From contig NZ_SLXQ01000003.1 in assembly GCF_004340875.1 (NCBI RefSeq), forward strand, positions 186,001 through 250,000: 64,000 bases of DNA, read 5' to 3'. The position numbers and the translations under genes were made by a program. Numbering within the stretch: position 1 is the first letter of the stretch; each line of letters starts with the position of its first letter. Below the pieces are notes generated by a model that was given only the letters and a program-made list of their open reading frames with translations, was not told the origin of the DNA and ran no database searches. Source of the DNA: Tamaricihabitans halophyticus. GTDB taxonomy: Bacteria > Actinomycetota > Actinomycetes > Mycobacteriales > Pseudonocardiaceae. Positions 32,391-40,282 of this stretch are shown in pieces.

Positions 32391-34494
32391 GCGCGAGCAT
32401 CATGGCCGGCTGTTTCGTCGGGGGCGCACCGCGGCTCGCACCCTGCTTATCTGGTGGTCGCTGACCGTCGCCTTGCATGTGCTGAGCAATATCCTGCCCG
32501 GCTTCAGCATGCAGCGGTGGTGGCAGCCAACCGTCTGCGCGCTGCTGCTCGGCGTGCTGATCGCGGTTGTCTGGCCGCTGGTGCTGCGGGTCGCGCTACC
32601 GATCGCGGTGTTCACCCTCGGCGCGGGCAGTTTCCTGCTGCTCGGCGCGGGCACGCTGGCGATCTTCTACGCGGTGCCCGGGGTGCGGATCACCGACCTG
32701 CGTACAGCCGTGATCGTGGTGGTGGCCGTTTCCGCGGTGGCCGCGGTGATCAGCAGCCTGCTCGCGGTGGACGAGGACGAGATCTTCTTCCGGCGCGCGG
32801 CGCGGCGCAGCCGCAAGAGTTCCGCTGGACAGCGGGAGCTACCACCCGGCGTGCTCTTCCTGCAGGTGGATGGGCTTGGCTACAACGTTGTCCGGCGCGC
32901 GGTGCGCGATGGCGATATGCCGACGCTTGCCGCCTGGCTCGCCGAGGACACCCACGGATTGCGGATGTGGCACACCGACTGGAGCTCGCAGACCGGGGCG
33001 AGTGTTTGCGGCATCCTGCATGGCGACAACCACGATGTGATCGGCTTCCGCTGGTACGAGAAGGACACCGGGCAGGTCATGGCCTGCTCGGCGCCGCGCA
33101 GTGCGGCAGAGATCGAACGCCGGCACTCGACGGGCGAAGGGCTACTCGCGCACGGCGGTTCGAGCAGGGGGAACCTGTTCACCGGTGATGCGCCACAGGT
33201 CAGCCTCACCATGAGCGCCGCGCCGGTAGTTCTGTCCAAACAGGAGCGTCGGGTGCGCGGGAAGCGGAAGGCCGGCGCGGGTTACTACGCGTACTTCGCG
33301 AATCCGATCAACGCCTTGCGCACCTTCGGTTCGGCGATTGTCGATGTGTTCAGGGAACTGCTCGCGGCCGCGAAGCAACGCAGGGCGAACGTGCAGCCAA
33401 GGGTCAATCGCGGCGGGTTCTACCCGCTCGCGCGGGTGGGCACCACGGTACTCGCGCGCGATGTGGTGGTCTCGGCGATCCTGGAGGACATCATCGCCGG
33501 TCGGCCGGTGGTGTATGCGGATTTCCTCGGTTACGACGAGGTGGCGCACCACTCGGGGATCGAGCGGTTCGACACCCTCGCCGTGCTGCGCACCATCGAT
33601 CAGCAGATCGGCAGGCTGCACCGGGCAAGCCGGCTTGGCCCGCGCGAGTACCACCTTGTGGTGCTCTCCGATCATGGCCAGACGCAGGGACGGGCCTTCG
33701 CTGACCGGTTCGGCGAGTCGATCGAGCAGCTGGTCGCCCGGTTGTGTGGCTGCCCGACGGCCGATCGCGCGCATCGGGAGGCCAAGCGCAGCGCACGCAA
33801 GATCACCGAAGGCTGGCAGCATGGCGCGGGTCTCGCGGAAGCAGCCGCCGGTGGTGGTTTCGTGGCACGCCGACTTCGCGCCAGAGTGGACGGTGCGGAT
33901 TCCGGCGAGGGCGAAACCGCAAGTACCACCGCGCCGGGCCTGGTAGTGCTGCCGTCCGGACATCTGGCGATGGTGTCGTTCACCGAGCATCCCGGCCGGG
34001 TTCCACTCGAGACGATCGAGCGGATGCACCCCCGGCTGCTGCCCGCGCTTGTCGATCACCCTGGAGTGGGTTTCCTGCTGGTACACAGCGAGCAGCACGG
34101 TCCGGTGGTGCTTGGCAGGGATGGTCTGCACCGGCTGGCCACCGGCAAGATCATCGGTGCGGACCCGCTTGTCGATTACGGGCCGCATGCCGCTGATCTG
34201 ATCCGCAGGGTGACCGAGTTCCCGCACTGCGCGGACATCATGATCAACAGTCGCTATGACCCGGAGACCGGGAACGCTTCGGCCTTTGAAGCGCATATCG
34301 GCTCGCACGGCGGGCTTGGCGGGGAGCAGAACCTCGGGTTCGTGGTGTACCCGAAGCAGCTGACCGCACCCGGCGACATCGTTGGCGCGGAACAGCTGCA
34401 CCAGCTCTTCCGCGGCTGGCTGATCGAACTCGGGCAGTTGGCGCCCGTCCAGGATCCGGTTGAGTCACCCACTGCCGCGCACGTCTCCCAGTGA
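32377..34494 (+). CDS. Holin-like membrane domain fused to an alkaline-phosphatase-superfamily domain
   Basis: A 705-residue two-part protein. Residues about 20-135 hold four hydrophobic helices of the 'phage holin family 4 superfamily' type (SNILPGFSMQRWWQP and following). From residue 155 onward is a type I phosphodiesterase/alkaline-phosphatase-like domain: LFLQVDGLGYNVVRRA, the Thr/Ser nucleophile region SSQTGASVCGILHG, YADFLGYDEVAHHSG, VVLSDHGQTQG and a final HIGSHGGLGG. It is a known actinobacterial arrangement. It probably faces the membrane surface and hydrolyses a lipid-linked phosphate; no prophage is implied. Confidence 0.82.
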   Translation: MTRAKREHHGRLFRRGRTAARTLLIWWSLTVALHVLSNILPGFSMQRWWQPTVCALLLGVLIAVVWPLVLRVALPIAVFTLGAGSFLLLGAGTLAIFYAVPGVRITDLRTAVIVVVAVSAVAAVISSLLAVDEDEIFFRRAARRSRKSSAGQRELPPGVLFLQVDGLGYNVVRRAVRDGDMPTLAAWLAEDTHGLRMWHTDWSSQTGASVCGILHGDNHDVIGFRWYEKDTGQVMACSAPRSAAEIERRHSTGEGLLAHGGSSRGNLFTGDAPQVSLTMSAAPVVLSKQERRVRGKRKAGAGYYAYFANPINALRTFGSAIVDVFRELLAAAKQRRANVQPRVNRGGFYPLARVGTTVLARDVVVSAILEDIIAGRPVVYADFLGYDEVAHHSGIERFDTLAVLRTIDQQIGRLHRASRLGPREYHLVVLSDHGQTQGRAFADRFGESIEQLVARLCGCPTADRAHREAKRSARKITEGWQHGAGLAEAAAGGGFVARRLRARVDGADSGEGETASTTAPGLVVLPSGHLAMVSFTEHPGRVPLETIERMHPRLLPALVDHPGVGFLLVHSEQHGPVVLGRDGLHRLATGKIIGADPLVDYGPHAADLIRRVTEFPHCADIMINSRYDPETGNASAFEAHIGSHGGLGGEQNLGFVVYPKQLTAPGDIVGAEQLHQLFRGWLIELGQLAPVQDPVESPTAAHVSQ

Positions 34495-34502
34495 TCCCGA
34501 GG

Positions 34503-34982
34503 TCAGTTGGCCAGCTGGGCTTGCCACATCCAGTGGGCCTTCTCCAGCTCCTTGGTGATCTCGATCAGCAGGTCCTGGGTGACCAGGTCGGTCTTGTCGG
34601 TTTCCTCGATGCGTGCCCGCAGTCGCTCGATAAGTGCCTCGAGCGCGGCAACGATCGCCGTGATCGTGTCTATATCGGACTGCCAGTTGTCCGGGAACTC
34701 CGGGACACCACTGCTCGCGACCACGGTTCGCGCTTTGCCATTCGGTGAGATGCCGATCGCGTTGCTACGTTCTGCTACCTCATCGGCATAGTTGCGCGCC
34801 GTATCGGTCAACTCATCCAGCTGCGTATGCACACTTGTGAAGTGTCGGCCGACCACGTTCCAGTGCGCCTGCTTGGCGGTCAACGACAGGTCGATCAGAT
34901 CGACAAGCGTTGCCTGTAGGGCATTTCCGGTCGCGGTCCGTTCACCGTCGCCGAGCGGGCTCGTTATCGGTGCCCTGCTCAC
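34503..34982 (-). CDS. dps: Dps-type DNA-protecting ferritin-like protein
   Basis: A 159-residue Dps protein, which oxidises and stores iron and protects DNA in starvation or oxidative stress. The ferroxidase residues are seen in LTAKQAHWNVVGRHFTSVHTQLDELTD (His, His, Asp and Glu at the dimer interface), followed by the four-helix bundle to residue 159. The N-terminal tail is short with few basic residues. It is convergent with the phosphatase gene, 8 bp away. Confidence 0.95.
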   Translation of the reverse strand: MSRAPITSPLGDGERTATGNALQATLVDLIDLSLTAKQAHWNVVGRHFTSVHTQLDELTDTARNYADEVAERSNAIGISPNGKARTVVASSGVPEFPDNWQSDIDTITAIVAALEALIERLRARIEETDKTDLVTQDLLIEITKELEKAHWMWQAQLAN

Positions 34983-35021
34983 TGCGCATCATCTCCTTCG
35001 AGACGCTGGCACCATGACGAC

Positions 35022-35582
35022 TCAAGTGTGCCGTGCCTGCGCGAACTCGGCCACTTGCCGCCCGATCGTGCGAAGCGATTCCTCCACCTGTGGGTCAGAG
35101 CAGTGCCCGTCCGCATCGAAGTGGACGTGCGCGGAGTTCACCGCCGCGCCGAGTGGCGTCGGCCAGCCGCGCAGCGCATGCACGATCTGGCGCAACGCGG
35201 TGAGCGTGGTTACCGCCGCCTGCCAGCCGTGCGCGGTCGCCACGCAGCCCACCGCGCGCCCGTCCAGGTACGGGTAGGCATCCGAACGCAGGTCTTCCAC
35301 GTAGTCCAGTGCGTTTTTCACCAGGCCGGACACCGTGCCGTGGTATCCGGGGGAGACCAGTACCACCCCGTCGGCCGCGCGCAGCTCGTCGACCAGCCGG
35401 CTGGCTACCGGTGTGCGCTCAGGAACCGCAGGATCGTAGAACGGCAGCACGAGATCGTCGCCGACGAAGCTCGTTGTCTTCGCGCCGGCGTCGGCAAGCC
35501 CGCTGAGCACGATGCGCAGGGCGCGTTCGGACTGCGAGTCCGCGCGAAGCGAGCCACCCAGCCCTACTACGGTGATCGTCAT
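35022..35582 (-). CDS. NADPH-dependent FMN reductase
   Basis: About 186 residues from ATG 35582; an upstream frame of 45 codons has no family likeness. The flavodoxin-like fold opens ITVVGLGGSLRADSQSERAL with the FMN-phosphate loop; VLVSPGYHGTVSGLVKNALDYVEDL is the family signature, and CVATAHGWQAAVTTL follows. It would reduce FMN or quinones with NADPH. It lies 39 bp beyond the dps start on the same strand and may share redox-stress control, though no shared operator was found. Confidence 0.9.
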   Translation of the reverse strand: MTITVVGLGGSLRADSQSERALRIVLSGLADAGAKTTSFVGDDLVLPFYDPAVPERTPVASRLVDELRAADGVVLVSPGYHGTVSGLVKNALDYVEDLRSDAYPYLDGRAVGCVATAHGWQAAVTTLTALRQIVHALRGWPTPLGAAVNSAHVHFDADGHCSDPQVEESLRTIGRQVAEFAQARHT

Positions 35583-35737
35583 CGAATTCGGCCCCGCCGA
35601 TTCGCCTGCCTCGGGCGCTGGGTGGTCGTAGTTCGCATATCCGCACAATATGACCTCAACCTGGGTCGAGGTCCAGCCCACGTGACGAGCGCGATCACCG
35701 ACCAGCCAAGCCGCCACGACGCAGCCCTAGTCAGTTG

Positions 35738-35751
35738 CTACTCGACAGTAG
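35738..35751. promoter_or_regulatory. Short palindrome before the esterase gene
   Basis: CTACT-CGAC-AGTAG is a perfect inverted repeat 31 bp before the esterase start and inside a divergent promoter region. It could be an operator; the regulator is unknown. Confidence 0.4.
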
Positions 35752-35782
35752 TACTTTCTGATCACCCACCTCAGGAGTCGAT

Positions 35783-36874
35783 ATGGCCACCCCGCTCGAA
35801 CGCCTTCCCGTGCCCGTCCTCCGCACCGTCGCGCTGGCGCCCTTCGCGCTACCTGCCGCGATGCGCAAGCGGATGGTCGGCGCGCCGATCCGGATGGACG
35901 GCCAGCAGCTCGCCCTGGACGCTCAGGTGGTCCTCTACGTGATGAAAATGTCGGGCCGTACCCGGCTGGTGAACGACGAGCTGGCCGAGGTTCGGGCTGG
36001 GATGGTCCTTGGGCAGCACATGCTCGGCGGCCCGCCGACCGAGCCGGTGGCGACCAGGGACCTGGAGATCCCCAGTGGCGAGCACCGCATCGGTGGCCGG
36101 TTGTACACCCCGGCCGGGCTCGCCGAAGGCTCCCCGCTGCTGGTGTTCTTCCACGGCGGGGGTTGGGTGATCGGCAATCTGGACACGCACGACAAGGCGT
36201 GCCGGTTGTTCGCCAAATACGCTGGTGTACGCGTGCTTTCCGTGGACTACCGGCTGGCGCCGGAGCATCCGTTCCCTGCCGCGGTTGAGGACGCGAACGC
36301 CGCCTTTCGCTTCGCCGCCGAGCATGCGGCCGAGCTCGGGGCGGACCCGGCGGCGATCGCGGTCGGCGGGGACAGCGCCGGCGGTAACCTCGCCGCGGTC
36401 GTCGCCGTGCAGGCCGCGGCCGATCCGGCGGGCCCACAGCCGGTCTTTCAGCTGTTGATCTACCCGGCCATCGACAACGTGACCGAGCGGCCGTCCAGGC
36501 GGCTGTTCCGCGAAGGGTTCCTGCTCACCGGCGAGGACATGAACTGGTTCCGCGAGCAGTACGTGGCGAATCTGCGGGATCCTGCCGACCCGCGGTTTTC
36601 CGTGTTCCATTCGGAGAACGTGGCTGGTGTGGCACCCGCCTATATTTCCACGGCCGGTTTCGATCCGCTGCGGGATGAAGGTGAGGCCTACGGCGAGAAG
36701 CTGCGCGCGGCCGGGGTTGCGGTCACGGTGAATCGCATGTCCGACCTGTTCCACGGCTACCTGAACTTCCTCGGCGCTGGCCGGCGGTTCCGTGAAGCCA
36801 CGCTCGAACTGGCCAGTGGCCTGCGGGTCGGGATCAGCATGGCGTTGGCGAGCAAGACAACCGGCCGGAAGTAG
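35783..36874 (+). CDS. Alpha/beta-hydrolase esterase of the hormone-sensitive lipase type
   Basis: A 363-residue cytoplasmic esterase. The oxyanion motif HGGGW is at residues 124-128, the nucleophile Ser198 in GGDSAGGN, Asp294 in STAGFDPLRDEG and His324 in DLFHGYLN. The N-terminal cap (residues 1-95) is helical. Relatives are the Lip-type carboxylesterases of mycobacteria. Start ATG with AGGAG five bases upstream. A bidirectional terminator follows. The ester substrate is unknown. Confidence 0.93.
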   Translation: MATPLERLPVPVLRTVALAPFALPAAMRKRMVGAPIRMDGQQLALDAQVVLYVMKMSGRTRLVNDELAEVRAGMVLGQHMLGGPPTEPVATRDLEIPSGEHRIGGRLYTPAGLAEGSPLLVFFHGGGWVIGNLDTHDKACRLFAKYAGVRVLSVDYRLAPEHPFPAAVEDANAAFRFAAEHAAELGADPAAIAVGGDSAGGNLAAVVAVQAAADPAGPQPVFQLLIYPAIDNVTERPSRRLFREGFLLTGEDMNWFREQYVANLRDPADPRFSVFHSENVAGVAPAYISTAGFDPLRDEGEAYGEKLRAAGVAVTVNRMSDLFHGYLNFLGAGRRFREATLELASGLRVGISMALASKTTGRK

Positions 36875-36887
36875 TTGCTCGACACAG

Positions 36888-36927
36888 GCAAAGGTGGGGT
36901 GCGCCCTCCAGCACACCCCACCTTTGC
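36888..36927. terminator. Bidirectional terminator-like hairpin
   Basis: A perfect 14-bp stem, GCAAAGGTGGGGTG (36888-36901) with CACCCCACCTTTGC (36914-36927), and a 12-nt loop, lying between convergent genes. No long T-run follows on either side. Confidence 0.88.
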
Positions 36928-37010
36928 TCTAACCCCCCGCCGATAGTGCCTTACCGTCCATTCCTGTCCCGTTCACCGTCAATTCGGAAAACGTCACAAG
37001 AAATGGGAAC

Positions 37011-37544
37011 TTACGGTACGGGCACCGGCGGCACCTCTGGTTCCGGAATCGGAAGCGGAGGTGCCCCGCCGCCAAGCAAGCCATCCAGCAGTCCGGACAA
37101 TTGTGTTAGCAGCGACTGCAACAAGTCATTAACCGTTGTCAGCAGGCTGCCGGTATCTGGCAATTGCCCCGAAACATTGGCCTCGATTAGTTCTCCCAGT
37201 TTGGTGTCCAAACGGACCGACAGGTCAACCGAACTGTCGACGCGGCTGGACACCTCACTACGTGCCGCCCATGGCTCCGATCGATTCTGCAGCGACTCGA
37301 CGACCCCGTTGATCTCCTGCGTAGCCTGTTGTGCGGAGTTCAGCTTCCCCTGATCTGCCTTGACAGCCAGCTGATCCCGCAACGTTTGAACCGCTTCCGC
37401 ACTCGCCGCCGGCGAGGTAGTCACGGAGCCAGAGCCACCGGAAGGAGGCGCACTAGCACTCGCGTATGACATACCCGCGCCAGTCATTGCGAGGACGCTA
37501 CCGACGGCTACGGCGGTAACTATTTTGGCCAAGCCTTTCCTCAT
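37011..37544 (-). CDS. Secreted protein of unknown function
   Basis: About 177 residues from ATG 37544, six bases after AAGGAG. A signal peptide (RKGLAKIVTAVAVGSVLAMTGAGMSYASA) is followed by a helical stretch TLRDQLAVKADQGKLNSAQQATQEINGVVESLQNR and a Leu-rich segment VNDLLQSLLTQLSGLLDGLLGGG, then a Pro/Val tail. It may be a small amphipathic exported protein. The long upstream extension in the same frame lacks codon bias and is not included. No family recognised. Confidence 0.7.
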   Translation of the reverse strand: MRKGLAKIVTAVAVGSVLAMTGAGMSYASASAPPSGGSGSVTTSPAASAEAVQTLRDQLAVKADQGKLNSAQQATQEINGVVESLQNRSEPWAARSEVSSRVDSSVDLSVRLDTKLGELIEANVSGQLPDTGSLLTTVNDLLQSLLTQLSGLLDGLLGGGAPPLPIPEPEVPPVPVP

Positions 37545-38000
37545 CACCAGCTCCTTACCAATGTCCACGCACAATGGTTCAGATTTTCGTTTCGCACGCT
37601 CGGTAATTGACGTGCCCCGATATCGTGACCCTGAGCGGCTCCGAAAATCTAGTGGGTCACCCGTCCGGTGCGGATAGCGAATTCGCGTTTCGTACACAGT
37701 TCAACCACATTCGCCGCCTTCGGGAACACTAAAGAGGTGTCGTTGCCCTGGCCGTCAATCACCCTCTGCTGATCATGAGGGCGCCGCGTCGTTGATCTCG
37801 CCTCACCGGGTGACTCAAGATCACTCGGCTCAGCGTGGTTTCGCGGTGAGCGCGTGTTCCTAGCGCCTGCCCCGTGTCGGTGAGCGCGCTATCACCCACG
37901 ACGTGCATTGGGCCGGGTTGGCTCGGCAGGTGACGGCAGCCTGCCCAGTCAGCTGTGCATGCCGGCACACGAGGCGTGGCCGGCCTGGCAGACTGCACCT
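37545..38000. other. Divergent intergenic region
   Basis: About 455 bp between two divergent genes. It holds CGGTGAGCGCG twice (37843-37853 and 37878-37888, 35 bp apart) and GTGA/TCAC inverted sites around 37810-37825. A 79-codon minus frame is not convincing. The rest shows nothing recognisable. Confidence 0.5.
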
Positions 38001-38756
38001 ATGTCAGCCAGATTCGTGGATCTACCGTTCGCGCCCGCGAGTGCCGATACCGGCGAGCGAGAGGGCCGCTGGGTGCGCGAGGGCATCAGGGAGTTCGGCT
38101 CGAGCGTGTCCGCCCTGCTGCCGGACAGCCTGCCCGGCTACGCGCGGATCCTGCACCCCGCCTGGCGCGAGGTGCACGGTACGGCCCGCCAGGTTTCCTG
38201 GGCCGAGGTCGCGGGCGCCAACGGGCGTAAGGCACATCGGTTGATGCAGTGGCCGGGGATCACCGGGATCGGTGATCTGGACCAGTGGCAGCTCGGTCAG
38301 GCGAAGGTTTATGACGAGGAGCCGCTGCTCGGTAGCCTGCCGACCGAGGTGGCGCGTCCACTGGTGGAGATCCTTGCCAAGCACACCGAAACGCCCGAGT
38401 CCTGCCTGTTCGGGCTCTGGCATGGCTACGGCGGTGCGCTACAGCAGTTGCCAAGGGATGCCGAGATCGAACTGCCGCACCGCAAGCTGTGGCTTTACCA
38501 GGCGAGGGTGCAGGACGCCACGGCCAGCTTCACCGATGGTTCGGGCCCGGAACACCAGTCCGCGAACCTGTGGTGGCCGAGTGATCAGGCCTGGTGCGTA
38601 GCCACCGATATCGATCTTGCCAGCAGCTACGTCGGCGGCAGTGCCGAGTTGATCGCGGCGCTGCTCGACTCGCCCGACCTGGAGGCGGTCGACGCGTACC
38701 TAGCCGACCCGATTCACCTGCGCGCGGACACCGTGAACCCGTACCCAGAACTCTGA
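38001..38756 (+). CDS. Conserved hypothetical cytoplasmic protein
   Basis: About 251 residues from ATG 38001 with no RBS, so probably leaderless. It begins SARFVDLPFAPASADTGEREGRWVREGIREFGSSVSALLPD and has several Trp-rich segments (LHPAWREVHG, LFGLWHGYGG, NLWWPSDQAWCVATDIDLASSYVGGS). No signal peptide or membrane helix. The Trp-Pro-x-D / AWCVATDIDLxxxYVGG ending recalls an uncharacterised actinobacterial family that I cannot name. Confidence 0.65.
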   Translation: MSARFVDLPFAPASADTGEREGRWVREGIREFGSSVSALLPDSLPGYARILHPAWREVHGTARQVSWAEVAGANGRKAHRLMQWPGITGIGDLDQWQLGQAKVYDEEPLLGSLPTEVARPLVEILAKHTETPESCLFGLWHGYGGALQQLPRDAEIELPHRKLWLYQARVQDATASFTDGSGPEHQSANLWWPSDQAWCVATDIDLASSYVGGSAELIAALLDSPDLEAVDAYLADPIHLRADTVNPYPEL

Positions 38757-38778
38757 GCTCGCAGAACTCTGAGCTCGC

Positions 38779-38859
38779 TAACCTTAAAGAACGCGATCAC
38801 GGGACGTAACTAACGTCGTCGCGCCCCGTGGTCGCAAGATCCCTGCGGAACGCGGTCTC
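38779..38859. repeat. Dispersed intergenic repeat, copies 3a and 3b
   Basis: AACCTTAAAGAACGCGATCACGGG (first part 38780 on) and, 30 bp later, GTCGCAAGATCCCTGCGGAACGCGGTC from about 38831. GATCACGGG and CCCGTGGTC between them are nearly inverted, so the pair could fold into one stem. It follows the hypothetical gene's stop. Confidence 0.65.
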
Positions 38860-38883
38860 GGCGCGGTTTCGCATGCCTAGCGA

Positions 38884-38914
38884 TTGCTATGCAATTGATA
38901 GCGTTTGCTATGCT
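38884..38914 (+). promoter_or_regulatory. Operator/promoter of the small wHTH gene
   Basis: TTGCTATGC occurs at 38884-38892 and 38905-38913 (21-bp period), with ATAGC at 38898-38902 inverted to both GCTAT sites. TATGCT (38909-38914) is a good -10 seven bases before the ATG at 38921, so the message is probably leaderless and the operator overlaps the promoter. Confidence 0.6.
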
Positions 38915-38920
38915 ATATCG

Positions 38921-39247
38921 ATGACCCAACAGGCTCCCGGAGTTGCCGATATCGCTGCCGCGCTACGTCAGATAAGCAGGGGTTTTGCTGCGCTGGCCAA
39001 TGCTGTCGACCAGGATCCTGCCGGTTTATCGGAGTCCGATCGCTATCAATCGGTTTTGCACGAATGGGGACATCGCGGGCTGGGCAGGGCGGAGACGAGC
39101 GCGCTGCTGCGCAAGCACGGTTTCTCTCCGCAAGCCGCCGGCGGTTGGGTACGTGGCGAATGGCTGGAAACGCGCGCGGACGGGCGCAGGTACCTCACCG
39201 CGCGTTCCCGGCGTTGGCTGGCCGAACAGGAGGTCGGGAATGTTTGA
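38921..39247 (+). CDS. Small helical, possibly DNA-binding protein
   Basis: A 108-residue protein starting at the first ATG after the operator. SGFAALANAV-like helices come first; the second half LGRAETSALLRKHGFSPQAAGGWVRGEWLETRADGRRYLTARSRRWLAEQ looks like a winged-helix unit with a basic wing. The stop overlaps the thioesterase start by 8 bp. A self-regulating repressor is suggested by the palindromic sites around its own promoter, but the fold is inferred only. Confidence 0.55.
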   Translation: MTQQAPGVADIAAALRQISRGFAALANAVDQDPAGLSESDRYQSVLHEWGHRGLGRAETSALLRKHGFSPQAAGGWVRGEWLETRADGRRYLTARSRRWLAEQEVGNV

Positions 39248-39668
39248 TCTGCCGTTTCGGGTGCGGATGACCGTACGCGGCTATGAACTTGATGCGCAGC
39301 GGCACGTCAACGGCTCCGTGTACGTGCAGTACGCCGATCATTCGCGGTATGCCTGCGTGCAGGCGGCCGGGGTGCCGGTGGAGGAACTGATTGGCAACGG
39401 CTACGGCCCGGTGAACCTGAAGACCAATATCCAGTACCACCACGAACTCCGCGGTGGTGAGGACGTCGAGGTGTCCTGCGACTGGCAGTGGACCGACGGC
39501 AAGACCTTCAAGGTGGTGCACGTCTTCCGGCGCCCGGATGGCGAGGTCGTCGCCGAGCTGGAACACCTCAGCGGGATGCTCGACCTGAAAACCCGCCGGC
39601 TGGTGCCCAACCCCGCGGAGATGTGGCGCTCCTACGCCAAACGACCGGCCCTGCTCGGCTTGTCCTAA
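39240..39668 (+). CDS. Acyl-CoA thioesterase (hotdog fold)
   Basis: A 142-residue hotdog protein of the 4-hydroxybenzoyl-CoA thioesterase/FcbC type: RMTVRGYELDAQRHVNGSVYVQYADHSRYACVQAAG with the catalytic Asp of 'D-x2-RHVN', then GEDVEVSCDWQWTDGKTFKVVHVF. It would hydrolyse acyl-CoA thioesters. Translation is coupled to the small protein upstream; the gene ends inside the stop region of the opposite TetR gene (4-bp overlap). Confidence 0.88.
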   Translation: MFDLPFRVRMTVRGYELDAQRHVNGSVYVQYADHSRYACVQAAGVPVEELIGNGYGPVNLKTNIQYHHELRGGEDVEVSCDWQWTDGKTFKVVHVFRRPDGEVVAELEHLSGMLDLKTRRLVPNPAEMWRSYAKRPALLGLS

Positions 39669-40282
39669 CGGTCCTCCAGGGTGGCCAGCGCTTCGTCCAG
39701 CCGCTGGATCAGCGCATCCGCATCGTCGATCTTGGCCTGCTCCAACTGGCCAAGATGCGGGACGAGCGCGGCCACCAGCACGCCGAACATCGCCCCTGCC
39801 AGCATTCGCGCGGCGAAATCGGCCGGCTCCCTGCCCATCCGGGTGGCCACCACTCCGGCGAACACGTCGAAATCCCGGATGGCCCCGTCGATGAGCGCCC
39901 CGCGTAGTTCCGGCACGGTGAGCACCAGACGCTGCCGGCCGAGCTCGGTGTCCACCTCGGCATCGGACATACCCCGGTAAACCCCGGCGATCGCGGTACG
40001 GAACGCGGCAACCGGGCCCAGTTCGGCGGGTTGGGCAAGAAACGCGGCGAACAATTCCGGGTCAACGGAGTCGTAGAGCACCGTCTGTTCCTTGGTAGGG
40101 AAGTACCGGTAGAAGGTGCTCGGCGAGATCTCCGCGGCCTCGGCGATCTGTTCGATCGTCGTCTGCGCGTAACCCTGCTCGGCGAACAGCCGCATCGCAT
40201 GCCGCTGGATCGTGGCCAGCGTCTTGGCCTTCTTCCGCTCCCGCAGCCCGGTCGGCCGCGCCTCATCCCGCGACGTGCTCAT
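39665..40282 (-). CDS. TetR-family regulator of the adjacent exporter
   Basis: About 205 residues from ATG 40282. HTH: ATIQRHAMRLFAEQGYAQTTIEQIAEAAEISPSTFYRYFPTKEQTV; the C-terminal domain is of the MftR/AcrR kind. The start overlaps the MFS exporter stop by 20 bp, so exporter and regulator form one operon, exporter first. It likely represses that operon via the GGTAG/CTACC region at 41811-41840 (inference). A start 15 codons upstream is possible. Confidence 0.89.
   Translation of the reverse strand: MSTSRDEARPTGLRERKKAKTLATIQRHAMRLFAEQGYAQTTIEQIAEAAEISPSTFYRYFPTKEQTVLYDSVDPELFAAFLAQPAELGPVAAFRTAIAGVYRGMSDAEVDTELGRQRLVLTVPELRGALIDGAIRDFDVFAGVVATRMGREPADFAARMLAGAMFGVLVAALVPHLGQLEQAKIDDADALIQRLDEALATLEDR

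Noticed and set aside
32377-34494. Prophage suggested by the holin-like domain
   Set aside because: The domain is fused to a phosphatase in a chromosomal operon; no other phage gene, integrase or att site is near.
37759-37998. A 79-codon minus-strand frame in the divergent gap
   Set aside because: No RBS, mixed codon use and overlap with repeated intergenic motifs.
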